Below, one piece after another: positions 7,878 to 17,652 of a stretch of 64,000 nucleotides of DNA. This DNA is from Oligoflexia bacterium. GTDB taxonomy: Bacteria; Bdellovibrionota; Bacteriovoracia; Bacteriovoracales; Bacteriovoracaceae. The position numbers and the translations under genes were made by a program. The stretch lies in assembly GCA_015231955.1 (NCBI GenBank), contig JADGAN010000011.1, positions 62,001 to 126,000 on the forward strand, given 5' to 3'. Each line of letters starts with the position of its first letter. The first letter of the stretch is position 1. Under the pieces are notes generated by a model. That model made no database searches and was not told where the DNA came from. It saw nothing but the letters and a program-made list of their open reading frames with translations.

Positions 7878-9405
7878 GAACCCCATCAACAGTAACTGCA
7901 TAAACGATAGGATGGTGGGGCCACCCTAGTGATAGCTGTTCACTACTTTTACCTCGCCTGTAAACCACGCCATACTCTTGCAGCGGAGCTGCTTCTTCAC
8001 GAACAAGCTTGTAGTGAAATTTGCTATCCTTTGCCAAAAAGTAGGTGAGTGAATCGGGGTTACCTTCAAATTTTAGGTGAATCGTGCGCTTGTCTGCCAA
8101 GAGCAACTCTTTGTTTTTTACCATCCACTCTGCAATTTCGCGATAACAGTTACACCAATAATCGCTCTCGAAGCGGGCCGCATTGGATTTGATACCTCCA
8201 GAGAGATCATTAAAGTAGCTGTAGGTGTTGGGATAATTTTTAACCATCCAAAGCAAGCTAGGCATTGCCAACACCACAATCAGCGCGTGGGAAAGCAGAC
8301 GATGGTGCGCTCTTATTTTTTCCATCCAAAAAGCGTAGGCGCCGGCGGCAACAATCACCAGTGGTAAATAGATAAAAAGCATTTGCCGATAATCATCATA
8401 TAAGGTGCTCTTCTTTGCTAACACATAGAAGGCAGGAAAGAGTGTGGTAAAGTGACAAAAAAGGTTCAAGCTAGTTTGGTATTGCTTTTTAACAAGCATA
8501 CCAAGAGAGAGAAGATACCCGAAGAGAATGAGCGGCGGAGTGGAGATAGCAATCCAGGTGGGTAAGTAGCTCCAAGGTAGTGCTCTTCCCTCAACAATTT
8601 TTCCCTTGAATAAAACAGTTCCTGGCCAATCAAAGGAGGACATCAGTGCCAGCGTCTCTTGAAAGGCACCAATAGGCCTTTGATGGGTAAGTGGCCAAAA
8701 GAGAAAACAGAGGGCGTACCCGAGGCCTAGAGCAAGGATGAGGGAGGTGATGATTTTTATTTTATGCTCATTAAAACTTTTAAAATGAAAAATACTCCAG
8801 AGGGTAACAATCATGCCTAAATAAGCAACAAGTAAAAGCCCTCCGATGCGCATGCCTAAACTGATTCCAATTCCCAGTCCTAAAATTACCAGTAGCGACC
8901 ACGAAAGCTGTGGCAACGTTTTCACCACTCTTACCAGCGCATAGACTCCAATAATGTACCCACAGGCAAAAGCAATATCTTTGGGGTTGTTGAAAGAGTG
9001 GCCTACAAATTTAGGAGAGATGAGCAGAAAGAGCGCCGTATAAAAAGCAGCGCGATTACCATAAATCTCTTTAGCGGTGAGTGCAGCGACAGCAAGTGCA
9101 GTTGCTCCAAAAAGGGAGATGTAAATATTTTTAAAAATAAAAAATTCCAGCTGCTGCCATCCCAGCAAGTACAAAAGTTTGTATAAGAGGTGTGCGGAGA
9201 GATCAAGCAGTCCTCCATAATATCTAGCATTGGTAAAATCGAGAAAGGAGAGGTCTGTAAACGCACTAGCATAATACTGGTAAAGCAGCTCTCCATAGCG
9301 AATATGGTGTTGGTAATCGAAGGTCCAACCCGCGCCTTTCGCCCACCAAGGAAAGAGCGTAAAGGCAATAGCAATCAGTGCCCCTGTAGCGCTACGATAA
9401 CTCAT
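7849..9405 (-). CDS. GT39-type membrane glycosyltransferase
   Basis: A 518-residue protein with around ten membrane helices followed by a soluble C-terminal region of about 120 residues. The early loop GWTFDYQHHIRYGELLYQYY and the later GHSFNNPKDIAF are typical of the family 39 (PMT/ArnT-like, GT-C fold) enzymes that transfer sugar from a polyprenyl-phosphate donor to lipids or proteins on the periplasmic side. The FNNPKD motif with its acidic residue probably marks the metal/substrate loop. It follows transaldolase on the same strand after an 8-base gap, so they may be cotranscribed, though no functional link is obvious. Confidence 0.75.
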   Translation of the reverse strand: MSYRSATGALIAIAFTLFPWWAKGAGWTFDYQHHIRYGELLYQYYASAFTDLSFLDFTNARYYGGLLDLSAHLLYKLLYLLGWQQLEFFIFKNIYISLFGATALAVAALTAKEIYGNRAAFYTALFLLISPKFVGHSFNNPKDIAFACGYIIGVYALVRVVKTLPQLSWSLLVILGLGIGISLGMRIGGLLLVAYLGMIVTLWSIFHFKSFNEHKIKIITSLILALGLGYALCFLFWPLTHQRPIGAFQETLALMSSFDWPGTVLFKGKIVEGRALPWSYLPTWIAISTPPLILFGYLLSLGMLVKKQYQTSLNLFCHFTTLFPAFYVLAKKSTLYDDYRQMLFIYLPLVIVAAGAYAFWMEKIRAHHRLLSHALIVVLAMPSLLWMVKNYPNTYSYFNDLSGGIKSNAARFESDYWCNCYREIAEWMVKNKELLLADKRTIHLKFEGNPDSLTYFLAKDSKFHYKLVREEAAPLQEYGVVYRRGKSSEQLSLGWPHHPIVYAVTVDGVPICALIRAQ

Positions 9406-9413
9406 TTTTAAAT

Positions 9414-10139
9414 TTAAAGTTCAATGCTATATTTGGCAGCATTAGCATCGTTGTAAAACATCTTAACCGTTTCCCAAGAAAACTCCTCTAAATTTTTCCC
9501 AACATTTTCAAGCTTCTTCAAGATGTCTGTAGTAGCAGTGATAATATGGCAACCGGCTTCCTCCGCATGAAAAACGTTGAGTAGCTCGCGGGGAGAGGCC
9601 CAGAGGATTTTTAAATGGGGATTAATGGTGCTCGCAATGGCAACCGCCTCTTTCATCAGCGGAATGGGGTCAAGCCCGGTGTCGGCAATTCTTCCTGCAA
9701 AGATGGAGATAATACCATCGTGAGCATTCTCCATGGCACGTGCCACCGCCTCCACTTGATCCAAAGTCATAATTGCGGTGACATTAAGATTTAAGTTTTC
9801 GCTCACCAATTCGCGAATCAAAGAGTAGCTTGTCGCTTTTTTCGTATTCATCACCGGAATTTTTACATTAACATTTTTTCCCCAACTGCCAATTTCCAGT
9901 GCCTGTAGTCTCATCTCGCGAAACTCATCTGCAAAAACTTCAAAGGAGATTGGGCGATCGGGAATAGCAGCAAGTACACTCAAAGCAAACTCTTTGTAAT
10001 TGGAAATGCCTGCCTTACGCATCAGGGTTGGATTGGTGGTAAAACCTTTGATATAATCTCGTTTGTACATCTCTAACATATCAGCAATATTTGCTCCGTC
10101 GGTATAGAGATGGATGTTTAGATCAGAGATCGTCTTCAT
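9414..10139 (-). CDS. transaldolase family protein
   Basis: The 241-residue product belongs to the short transaldolase (TalC/fructose-6-phosphate aldolase-like) group, which moves three-carbon ketol units in the pentose phosphate pathway. Asp14 lies in LYTDGANI, GFTTNPTLM is the family's N-terminal signature, and Lys93 in NVKIPV is the Schiff-base lysine. IFAGRIADTGLDP and ILWASPRE fit later strands of the barrel. The length is slightly above the usual 215-225 residues. Whether it is a true transaldolase or an aldolase cannot be decided from sequence alone. The 206 bases upstream, shared with the protease gene, hold no other gene. Confidence 0.88.
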   Translation of the reverse strand: MKTISDLNIHLYTDGANIADMLEMYKRDYIKGFTTNPTLMRKAGISNYKEFALSVLAAIPDRPISFEVFADEFREMRLQALEIGSWGKNVNVKIPVMNTKKATSYSLIRELVSENLNLNVTAIMTLDQVEAVARAMENAHDGIISIFAGRIADTGLDPIPLMKEAVAIASTINPHLKILWASPRELLNVFHAEEAGCHIITATTDILKKLENVGKNLEEFSWETVKMFYNDANAAKYSIEL

Positions 10140-10345
10140 AGACTCGCCGCCCAGTTAATAGTGGTTATAGTTATTCTGGTAATTAGGTATTTGACACCCC
10201 TTCAATTGTTATTTTTTCTTGCTCAAAAGTCTAGTTGGAAATCTCGCGCCACAATTATTTTTTTGACTTTTTCCACTAATCTTATCAAACTTAAGTACCT
10301 ATAAATGAGCATAAAAACAACTGGTTACCTCTAAAGGAATTCTTC

Positions 10346-12172
10346 ATGAAAAATTTTTTTCTTCTACCCCGCCTCGTACTACTGCTTCTACTCCTGCTTC
10401 CTCTCCTGCTTGCTCATAGCAGCTTTGCAAAAGATAAGATTGTCGGTGGCGAAGATATTAACTCTCCCGGTTACTTTGTCTCACTAGTAGATAGCTACAC
10501 TAACAGCGATAATAAAACAGAGTACTATCCCTTTTGTGGCGGATCCTTAATCTATAATGATGGCGTTTACATCGTAGCAACGGCGGCCCACTGTGTCCCC
10601 GATCTAAGCAAAAAACTATTAGTGGCCATGAGGCCAAGTAACCTTTCTGAAATTAATCAAGAGGGCCTTGTCGAGGTCAAGGCAGTCATAGTGCATCCCC
10701 AATACAATCGCTCGAATATCACCAATGACATTGCCCTCTTGCTCTTGGATGAAACCTCTCCCTTGCTAAAAAATAAAGAGATCACGACGATCCCTATCTA
10801 CGACAATACAGAAGCAATTCGAGATCGCAAGCTTGTCTCCATTGGTTTTGGGAATGTCTCCTCCTATGGCAATCTCTTTCTTACACAAATGCAATCGGTT
10901 ACCCTCTATGAACACCCTTTGAGTGAATGCCAAGCAAGTGGTGACTTTTATCGCAGTGTCAGTGAAAAACAAATTTGCGCCGATAACAATAACCTTGGCA
11001 AGCAAGACTCCTGTTTTGGCGATTCTGGTGGACCACTCATTGTAGAGAGTAGTAAAAAAGTAGCTTACCTCATTGGGCTGGTCAGTTGGGGCATGGATTG
11101 TGCACAAATAGGTAGTCCTGGAGTTTATACCAGACTCGCCTCTTACAAAAATTGGATTGATCAACAAATTCTACTCTTAAAAGATGCTGATCGTGAAAAC
11201 TACTCTAGCGCTGAAATAGGGATCCTCTCTCTTGCGTACTGCTATGCCAATAATCCCAGGCGCAAGGACTTCGCCGTTGAAGATGAGATGAGTAAAATGC
11301 AATCTGAATTTTTTCTCCTAAGCAATGCTAGCTATCAAAGCATCCCCTCACTCCCTGAGAGCGAAGAGATAAAAATCCCTCTAGACACTTGCAGCTTCAC
11401 GCTTCCAAATGGGAGGCCTGTGGAACGTGCTGTATCACTAAAGAGCAATCGTGAACAAACCGGTTATGAATACGAGTATATCTTGCGCGCCGGCGATCAC
11501 CTCTTTCAGGCCATTTCCCCTCTCCTACTCGAGTACAAAATATCCTGTAACAAAAACGATGGCACTGCTGCTTTTATTAGTAATCTTAATCAACAAAATG
11601 CTCTTGAACTCTTTATCTTAGGCCAAGAGAGAAAGTTTCTTCGCTACCACTCTAGTGGAGAGCTCTTAGCAGCACTTCCCCCTGATGCCATTGAAGAACA
11701 AAGTTGTAACTTTCACAATAGCGAGATTAAAATCTACTCGCAAAAGGATAGCAGTGGTCAGAAACTTTTTGCGAAACTCGCAGGCCCCAATTTTTCCTCG
11801 TCTTATAACCACTACTATGAGTTACAAGCGGCCGCGCTTAGTGAACCCGAAAAACTAGAGATGGTAATTAGCATAGACAAAGAAAACCCACTTCAAGGAA
11901 AGATCACACTTAAAAACCATTTAAACGTTGATCTCCACAGCTGGCAACTAAGATGCCTTAACTTACAATTTGCGCTCGCTGCTCAAAGTGAGCTCCGCAA
12001 TTTCAGTGAGCACTTTCTGGTTCTCAAATCACCCTTTGCCTCGATCAACAAGGGAGAGTCACTCACTCTCAATGCCAGTTTTGATCAAAAGCTAAGCAAA
12101 CTGAGTGCGGATGATCTCAGTAAAATCAGTTGTCGCATCAATCAACAAGAGGTTATCCTAAAATATGAATAA
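10346..12172 (+). CDS. trypsin-like serine protease with a long C-terminal extension
   Basis: This is a secreted S1-family protease of 608 residues. A leucine-rich signal peptide ends near [10 protein letters not shown] at 32-35 is the classic activation-cleavage terminus, so it is probably made as a zymogen. The triad is H82 (ATAAHC), D128 (NDIALL) and S227 (GDSGGP). D221 in [10 protein letters not shown] sits at the base of the S1 pocket, predicting cleavage after Lys or Arg. The protease domain ends near residue 275; the remaining 330 residues form an unrecognised region with several Cys. The signal peptide is encoded by a CTN-rich repeat-like stretch. The next gene overlaps its end by 8 bases. 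Such proteases are frequent in predatory bacteria; the role here is inferred to be extracellular protein digestion. Confidence 0.9.
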   Translation: MKNFFLLPRLVLLLLLLLPLLLAHSSFAKDKIVGGEDINSPGYFVSLVDSYTNSDNKTEYYPFCGGSLIYNDGVYIVATAAHCVPDLSKKLLVAMRPSNLSEINQEGLVEVKAVIVHPQYNRSNITNDIALLLLDETSPLLKNKEITTIPIYDNTEAIRDRKLVSIGFGNVSSYGNLFLTQMQSVTLYEHPLSECQASGDFYRSVSEKQICADNNNLGKQDSCFGDSGGPLIVESSKKVAYLIGLVSWGMDCAQIGSPGVYTRLASYKNWIDQQILLLKDADRENYSSAEIGILSLAYCYANNPRRKDFAVEDEMSKMQSEFFLLSNASYQSIPSLPESEEIKIPLDTCSFTLPNGRPVERAVSLKSNREQTGYEYEYILRAGDHLFQAISPLLLEYKISCNKNDGTAAFISNLNQQNALELFILGQERKFLRYHSSGELLAALPPDAIEEQSCNFHNSEIKIYSQKDSSGQKLFAKLAGPNFSSSYNHYYELQAAALSEPEKLEMVISIDKENPLQGKITLKNHLNVDLHSWQLRCLNLQFALAAQSELRNFSEHFLVLKSPFASINKGESLTLNASFDQKLSKLSADDLSKISCRINQQEVILKYE

Positions 12173-13250
12173 AAATAGCAGTAATCACCTTTTGGAAATT
12201 AGATCGCAAGGGTTAAAACACACTGTTGGCAATACTCCCTTACTTGCCATTCACTTTAAATATAAAAAGTGTGAGCGTGTGATTTATGCTAAGGCCGAGC
12301 ACTTAAACCTTACCGGCAGCATCAAAGATCGCATGGCCTTACACATCCTATTAAAGGCCTATGATCGTGGTGTGCTCCATCCTGGTGACACCATTATAGA
12401 GGCCACCAGTGGAAACACAGGTATCGCTTTCTCTGCCATTGGCAAGGCGCTCGGCCATAGCGTTCGTATCTTTATGCCAGATTGGATGAGTCAAGAGAGA
12501 AAAGATCTTATCAAAAGTTTAGGAGCAACCATCACACTCGTTAGCAAAGAAGAGGGTGGTTTTCTTGGTAGCATCCGCATGAGCGAGGAGCTGGCACAAA
12601 AAGAGAAAAATATTTTTCTACCTCGGCAATTTGCCAACGAGGATAATACTGAAGCACACTACTACAGCACCGGCCCTGAAATTTGGTGGCAAATGGCAAT
12701 TCATAACTTAAAGATTGATGCTTTTGTTGCAGGGGTAGGTACCGGTGGTACCGTCATGGGTGTGGGAAAATTTCTTCAAAGCAAAAATCCTGCAATCAAA
12801 ATCCACCCTTTAGAGCCAGCAAACTCTCCAACCATGTCTACGGGTTACAAGATAGGAAAGCATCGGATTCAAGGCATCTCTGATGAGTTTATTCCCGAGA
12901 TTGTAAAGCTGCCTCACTTAAATGAGATTATTGCGGTTGACGATGGTGATGCTATTATCATGGCGCAAAAACTCTCCCGTGAAGTAGGACTTTCAGTAGG
13001 AATCTCCTCTGGGGCAAACTTTTTAGGTGCTCTTAAAGCACAAGAGCTACTGGGAAAAGATGCTTGCGTGGTTACTGTTTTTTCTGATGACAATAAAAAG
13101 TATCTAAGCACCGACTTAGTGAAAGAGGAAAAAGTCCAAGAGGGTTTTCTCTCCTCGGAGATCTCCTTACTGGGATTTTCGGCCATCAAACGCGCCTGCC
13201 ATCTCTGTTGCAATCCCGATGAGTGCCAAGAAAAAAAGTGCTCTCTATAA
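12165..13250 (+). CDS. cysteine synthase-like PLP enzyme with Cys-rich tail
   Basis: A 361-residue fold-type II PLP enzyme of the O-acetylserine sulfhydrylase / cystathionine beta-synthase family, which replaces the beta-substituent of an activated serine with a thiol. Lys54 in GSIKDR is the PLP lysine, [10 protein letters not shown] binds the substrate carboxylate and GVGTGGT binds the PLP phosphate. ATSGNTG and GISSGAN are intact, so it should be active. Odd: after the core, about 20 residues carry six cysteines (CHLCC, ECQEKKC), not a usual feature of CysK; it may bind a metal or carry sulfur. It starts inside the end of the protease gene (8-base overlap), hinting at translational coupling. 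Confidence 0.85.
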   Translation: MNKNSSNHLLEIRSQGLKHTVGNTPLLAIHFKYKKCERVIYAKAEHLNLTGSIKDRMALHILLKAYDRGVLHPGDTIIEATSGNTGIAFSAIGKALGHSVRIFMPDWMSQERKDLIKSLGATITLVSKEEGGFLGSIRMSEELAQKEKNIFLPRQFANEDNTEAHYYSTGPEIWWQMAIHNLKIDAFVAGVGTGGTVMGVGKFLQSKNPAIKIHPLEPANSPTMSTGYKIGKHRIQGISDEFIPEIVKLPHLNEIIAVDDGDAIIMAQKLSREVGLSVGISSGANFLGALKAQELLGKDACVVTVFSDDNKKYLSTDLVKEEKVQEGFLSSEISLLGFSAIKRACHLCCNPDECQEKKCSL

Positions 13251-13277
13251 TCTGCTATACTTTTCTCTATTTTCGTC

Positions 13278-13322
13278 CTTAACTCATTCTTAACATTACT
13301 TTCCCGACAACTTTGCTATAAT
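13278..13322 (+). promoter_or_regulatory. PHO-box-like repeats and promoter of the pst operon
   Basis: CTTAAC occurs at 13278-13283 and again at 13289-13294, an 11-base period that matches the spacing of PhoB/PhoP half-sites (TTAACA-type as in the Bacillus PhoP box). A perfect TATAAT at 13317-13322 follows, with the second half-site occupying the -35 region and no good -35 hexamer, as expected for a PhoB-activated promoter. Together with the adjacent phoB-phoR genes this predicts autoregulated phosphate-starvation control. Confidence 0.55.
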
Positions 13323-13338
13323 GATTTTGGAGGTTTTT

Positions 13339-14400
13339 ATGAAAATATATTCGCTCTTACTCTTACCATTACTTTCATCACTCCTATTACTCTCTTCAAC
13401 CGTTGCCACTGCTGAGCAAATCATTATCAATGGCGCAGGTGCAACCTTTCCCTATCCCATCTATACCAAGTGGTTTTCAGAGTTTGGAAAATTAAATAGC
13501 ACTATTCAATTTAACTATCAACCCATTGGTAGTGGTGGTGGCGTAAAGCAACTCTTAAAAGAGACTGTAGACTTTGCCGCCTCTGATACTCCCATCAAAG
13601 AGGATGAAAAGAAGAGCGCTCCTTGGCCCATCTTACATATCCCTACTGTAGTGGGTTCGGTGGTGATGGTCTACAACATCCCAGAGCTGGAAAATAGCAA
13701 AAGCAAAGAGAAGTTGCAGCTGGATGGCACTTGCTTGGCGGCGATTTATCTTGGCAAAATCAGCAAGTGGAACGACCCTCTCTTGCAAAAACAAAATCCC
13801 AAACTCGTACTCCCCAATAAAGATATCTTAGTCATTCGCCGCTCTGATGGCAGTGGTACCACTGAAATCTTCACCTCCTATCTCTCCGCAAGCGATACCA
13901 CTTGGAACAGCTCTCCCGGTAGTGGTAAATCGATCGCTTGGCCAACAGGAATTGGTGCCAAAGGCAATGATGGTATCACCACGATGGTGAAGCAATCCCC
14001 TTATTCCATCGGCTACGTTGAGTATGCTTATGCTGTTTCCAATGCTCTTGCCACGGCCTCTCTCAAAAGTGGCGATAACAATTACACTGCTCCCTCCATT
14101 GCATCGATGTCGAGTGCCGCTAGCAGTATTGGCAACATTGATAGTAAAGATTTACAAAGTGGCGATCTAAAAAAACTCTCACTTCTTAGTCAAAAAGGGG
14201 GAAAAGGAGTTGCCGCTTATCCCATGTCCTCCTTCACCTATATCCTTTTGCCACTACCAAAAACTCCAAATGCCAAACTTATCGCGCTCAAGCAGTTTCT
14301 AAAGTGGGCAATAAATGATGGCCAAAGTATGGCGGCAAAACTTGATTATGCGCCAATCCCTAAAGAGCTCGCACAAAAAATTTCCGAACAATTAAAATAG
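13339..14400 (+). CDS. pstS: phosphate-binding periplasmic protein PstS
   Basis: PstS captures inorganic phosphate in the periplasm and delivers it to PstCA. I choose the ATG at 13339 (353 residues), since TGGAGG at 13328-13333 is a well-spaced ribosome site and the frame's earlier ATG at 13321 overlaps the -10 element. A signal peptide ends near TVATAEQ. Phosphate-binding segments are visible: GAGATFPYPIYTKWF, IGSGGGVKQ and RRSDGSGTTEIFTSYLS. It is the first gene of an uninterrupted operon; pstC starts immediately after its stop codon. Confidence 0.95.
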   Translation: MKIYSLLLLPLLSSLLLLSSTVATAEQIIINGAGATFPYPIYTKWFSEFGKLNSTIQFNYQPIGSGGGVKQLLKETVDFAASDTPIKEDEKKSAPWPILHIPTVVGSVVMVYNIPELENSKSKEKLQLDGTCLAAIYLGKISKWNDPLLQKQNPKLVLPNKDILVIRRSDGSGTTEIFTSYLSASDTTWNSSPGSGKSIAWPTGIGAKGNDGITTMVKQSPYSIGYVEYAYAVSNALATASLKSGDNNYTAPSIASMSSAASSIGNIDSKDLQSGDLKKLSLLSQKGGKGVAAYPMSSFTYILLPLPKTPNAKLIALKQFLKWAINDGQSMAAKLDYAPIPKELAQKISEQLK

Positions 14401-15318
14401 ATGAATAAAATTTTATTTTGGAATGAAGAAAAAATTGGCATCTCTTTAATCAAGATTGTAGTGGTCTTGCTCATCCTTTTTATCTGCACCATGATCCTTC
14501 TCCTTGTGCATATGTCCTTACCTGCAATCAAAGTGTTTGGACTCAGCTTTATTACCAATAGCGAATGGAATCCGGTTGAAGAGGTTTTTGGAGCGTGGCC
14601 TTTTATTTATGGAACTCTCGTCACCTCTTTTTTAGCGCTCTTGCTGGCAACCCCCTTTGGGGTCTTTTCCGCCCTCTTTATCAGTGATATCTGCCCTCTA
14701 CGATTTAAAGGCATCCTTAGCACCTTGGTGGATCTCATCGCCTCCATCCCCAGCATTGTTTTTGGCATGTGGGGACTCTTTTTTTTGGCACCCTTTGTAC
14801 GCGATCACCTTGCTCCACTGTTGCGAGAGATCCCACTCTCAGGGCCACTCTTTAGTGGTCCCTGTTTTGGTATCAGCATACTTTCTGCCTCTATGATTCT
14901 TGCGATTATGATTCTTCCTACTATCTCCTCACTTACTCGTGAGATCTTTAACGCTGTCCCCACAACCTATAAAGAGGCCGCACTCGCCATTGGCGCTACC
15001 AACTTTGAAAAGATCAAACTCTCCCTTTTAAGGCCCTCTCTGGTGGGAATTATCGGCGCCTTAGGATTGGCGCTTGCACGCGCAATCGGAGAGACGATGG
15101 CGGTGGTGATGTTGATTGGTAACACTCCACAAGTTGTACTCTCTCTCTTGGCCCCGGGAGCAACCATGGCCTCTATTTTGGCAAATGAGTATGCGGAGGC
15201 CAGTAGCACCCTCCACCTCGCCTCTCTTTGTTATATTGCGGTGATCTTGTTTGCAATCACCATGATTGTCAATTTTTTAGCAAGAATACTTATTAGAGTG
15301 CTTTCTCCAAAATGGTAA
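14401..15318 (+). CDS. pstC: phosphate ABC transporter permease PstC
   Basis: One of two inner-membrane permeases of the PstSCAB phosphate importer. The 305-residue protein has six predicted helices and a binding-protein-dependent permease domain with the EAALAIGATNFEKIKLSLLRP coupling segment that contacts PstB, and the ARAIGETMAVVMLIG block typical of PstC. The ATG follows the pstS stop codon directly (TAG-ATG), so translation is probably coupled. Confidence 0.95.
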   Translation: MNKILFWNEEKIGISLIKIVVVLLILFICTMILLLVHMSLPAIKVFGLSFITNSEWNPVEEVFGAWPFIYGTLVTSFLALLLATPFGVFSALFISDICPLRFKGILSTLVDLIASIPSIVFGMWGLFFLAPFVRDHLAPLLREIPLSGPLFSGPCFGISILSASMILAIMILPTISSLTREIFNAVPTTYKEAALAIGATNFEKIKLSLLRPSLVGIIGALGLALARAIGETMAVVMLIGNTPQVVLSLLAPGATMASILANEYAEASSTLHLASLCYIAVILFAITMIVNFLARILIRVLSPKW

Positions 15319-15322
15319 CAAA

Positions 15323-16165
15323 GTGGTAAAAACTATGCTTGCAAGAAAAATTAAAAATCAGCTTTTCCTCCTCTTTGTTAGCACGATTATGCTCCTCACC
15401 TGTATTCCACTGCTTCTCATTATCAAGCACATCTTAACCATGGGTGCGAGCGCCTTCTCTTTAGAGCTAATCTTAAACACCCCTAAAGCGGTTGGAGAGC
15501 TTGGTGGTGGAATCGCTCACGCTATTGCCGGATCACTCTTGATTGTGGCACTCGCTTCTCTTTATGCTGTTCCCATTGGCATCATTGCGGGAGTTTTTTT
15601 ATCAGAGTTTAGAAACTCCAAACTTACTTTTCCACTACGAACTGCTCTAGACACGCTTGCCGGCACCCCCTCCATTGTCATTGGTATCTTTGCCTATGTG
15701 ATTTTAGTGGTTCCACTCAAAAGTTTTTCTGGGCTTGCAGGAAGTGTCGCACTCTCCCTCATCATCATCCCTATTGTGGTTAAATCTACAGAAGAGATTT
15801 TAAAACTCATTCCTATCACTCTTAGAGAAGCAGGACTCGCACTTGGTTTTTCTCGTACCAAAGTGATTTGGCACATCTTGATTAAGTGCCATCGCCAAGC
15901 ACTGCTTACTGGCGTAATGCTGGCACTGGCACGAACCATGGGAGAGACAGCGCCGCTGCTCTTTACCGCCTTTGGAAACTCTAACTTCACGCTCAATCTT
16001 AGAGGGCCAATGGCCTCTTTGCCAGTACAAATTTTCAACTATGCCTCTTCACCTCACAAAGATTGGCAAGAGCAAGCTTGGAGTGGCGCCTTAGTGTTAA
16101 TCATTTTAGTTTTTCTATTAAGTTTGTCGGCAAAGCTCGTGATCTCTGTTAAATTAAAAAAATAA
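15323..16165 (+). CDS. pstA: phosphate ABC transporter permease PstA
   Basis: The second permease of the phosphate importer, 280 residues. Visible are LDTLAGTPSIVIGIFAY, the LREAGLALGFSRTKVIWHI coupling loop and ARTMGETAPLLFTAFG, the PstA counterpart of the PstC block. The start is GTG at 15323, four bases after the pstC stop; an in-frame ATG at 15335 is an alternative. Six or so hydrophobic helices fit the family. Confidence 0.95.
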   Translation: MVKTMLARKIKNQLFLLFVSTIMLLTCIPLLLIIKHILTMGASAFSLELILNTPKAVGELGGGIAHAIAGSLLIVALASLYAVPIGIIAGVFLSEFRNSKLTFPLRTALDTLAGTPSIVIGIFAYVILVVPLKSFSGLAGSVALSLIIIPIVVKSTEEILKLIPITLREAGLALGFSRTKVIWHILIKCHRQALLTGVMLALARTMGETAPLLFTAFGNSNFTLNLRGPMASLPVQIFNYASSPHKDWQEQAWSGALVLIILVFLLSLSAKLVISVKLKK

Positions 16166-16183
16166 CGATTGGTAAAGCAAATA

Positions 16184-16954
16184 ATGAAGACACTTAAATC
16201 CATTCTGACAGTAGACAAATTACACGCTTACTTTGGTGATCACCAGGTTGTTAAAGGGATCTCCAGCGAATACTTTGAAAAAACCATTACCGCCATCATT
16301 GGACCTTCTGGTTGTGGTAAATCCACCTATCTGCGCTGTCTTAACCGCCTTCATGAAACTGTTCCTGACGCCAAAATTTCTGGTGACGTGGTTTTAAATG
16401 GCCAAAATATTTACGCTGCCACTAGTGATCCTGTATTCATTCGCCAAAAAGTGGGAATGGTGTTTCAAAGACCCAACCCCTTCCCCGCGATGAGCATTTT
16501 TGACAATGTAGTGATTGGACTAAAGCTTAGCGCTTCTCTCTCTAAGCAACAGCTGACACAAACTGCAGAGGAGTGCCTTAAAAAGGCAGCGCTTTGGGAT
16601 GAGGTCAAAGATAAACTCCACCGCGAAGGCACCTCCCTCTCAGGAGGACAACAGCAGCGACTTTGTATTGCTCGGGCGATTGCACTGAACCCGCAAGTTC
16701 TGCTGATGGATGAACCCACCTCGGCGCTTGATCCTATTGCTGCCGCCAAAGTAGAAGAGCTGATGAAGGATCTTTGCAAAGAGTTTACGGTAATTTTAGT
16801 AACTCACAATATGGGACAAGCATCACGCGTCTCTGACTATACCACTTTCCTCATGTTGGGAGAGTTGATCGAACACGCTGCCACTGCCGAGCTGTTTACC
16901 AATCCTAAGCACCAATTAACTGAAGATTATATTATGAGAAAATTTGGTTCTTAA
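16184..16954 (+). CDS. pstB: phosphate ABC transporter ATPase PstB
   Basis: The ATPase that drives phosphate import. Walker A is GPSGCGKST, followed by the PstB-specific LRCLNRLHE; the Q-loop is GMVFQRPNPFP, the signature LSGGQQQRLCIARA and Walker B VLLMDEPTSALDP, with the switch His in VTHNM. I use the ATG at 16184 (256 residues) rather than an in-frame TTG at 16169, because the family's N terminus starts close to here; neither has a strong ribosome site. It lies 18 bases after pstA. Confidence 0.95.
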   Translation: MKTLKSILTVDKLHAYFGDHQVVKGISSEYFEKTITAIIGPSGCGKSTYLRCLNRLHETVPDAKISGDVVLNGQNIYAATSDPVFIRQKVGMVFQRPNPFPAMSIFDNVVIGLKLSASLSKQQLTQTAEECLKKAALWDEVKDKLHREGTSLSGGQQQRLCIARAIALNPQVLLMDEPTSALDPIAAAKVEELMKDLCKEFTVILVTHNMGQASRVSDYTTFLMLGELIEHAATAELFTNPKHQLTEDYIMRKFGS

Positions 16955-16995
16955 AAAAATGTTAACGGAAAAACCTACTTTAAGGAGAGATGACT

Positions 16996-17649
16996 ATGGA
17001 CCTTACTACTGCAAAATTAAGAGAAGAGATCATTAATATGGCCACACTTGCAGAAAAGATCCTATCACTTTGCCTGCTAGAAAATCCCGATTTTGAAAAT
17101 GCTGTCTCTTTAGAAAATCAAATAAACAAATATCACACCATTGTTGATGACCTCTGTTTTAAATTTATAGCACTCAAACGTCCAATGGCCAAAGAGCTAC
17201 GCCTGGCACTCTCGATTATAAAAATCAATACCGATTTAGAGCGGATTGGTGATCTGGCATTTAACATTATCCGTTCAAAAAAACGCCTGCAATCCCCCTG
17301 CTCTTTGCTTGCACAAATTGCCAGTGAATCACAGCTAATGCTAAGAGATGCCATTGACTCTTTTTCACAAGCAGATATCAACCTGGCCTCCGATGTTATT
17401 CGCCACGACCAGATCGTTAATGAACTTAACAAGCACATTATCCAAACCTATACCTCTTGCAATTTCAAGCAAGAGGGAAGTGAGATCAATTTTGATCATG
17501 CTTATAATATTGTTTTAATTGCCAATAAATTTGAACGTGTTGGTGATCACTCTACCAACATTGCAGAAGATGTAATCTTTTTAGAGTCAGGACGCGATGT
17601 CCGCCATCAAGTTGCCAAGGAAAAAGAGAAAGAACAAGGAGCACACTAG
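16996..17649 (+). CDS. phoU: phosphate signalling protein PhoU
   Basis: PhoU is an all-helical cytoplasmic protein that links the PstB transporter to PhoR and keeps the phosphate response off when phosphate is plentiful. The product (217 residues from the ATG at 16996) contains two three-helix repeats with the conserved metal-binding ERIGDLAFNI and ERVGDHSTNIAED motifs. The TAAGGAGAG site favours the ATG at 16996 over the one at 16990, which would be too close. It sits between pstB and phoB in the expected order. Confidence 0.93.
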   Translation: MDLTTAKLREEIINMATLAEKILSLCLLENPDFENAVSLENQINKYHTIVDDLCFKFIALKRPMAKELRLALSIIKINTDLERIGDLAFNIIRSKKRLQSPCSLLAQIASESQLMLRDAIDSFSQADINLASDVIRHDQIVNELNKHIIQTYTSCNFKQEGSEINFDHAYNIVLIANKFERVGDHSTNIAEDVIFLESGRDVRHQVAKEKEKEQGAH

Positions 17650-17652
17650 TCC

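Noticed and set aside
10140-10345. Promoter candidates TTGACA (10191) and TTGACT (10263) before the protease gene
   Set aside because: Neither has an acceptable -10 hexamer at 16-18 bases.
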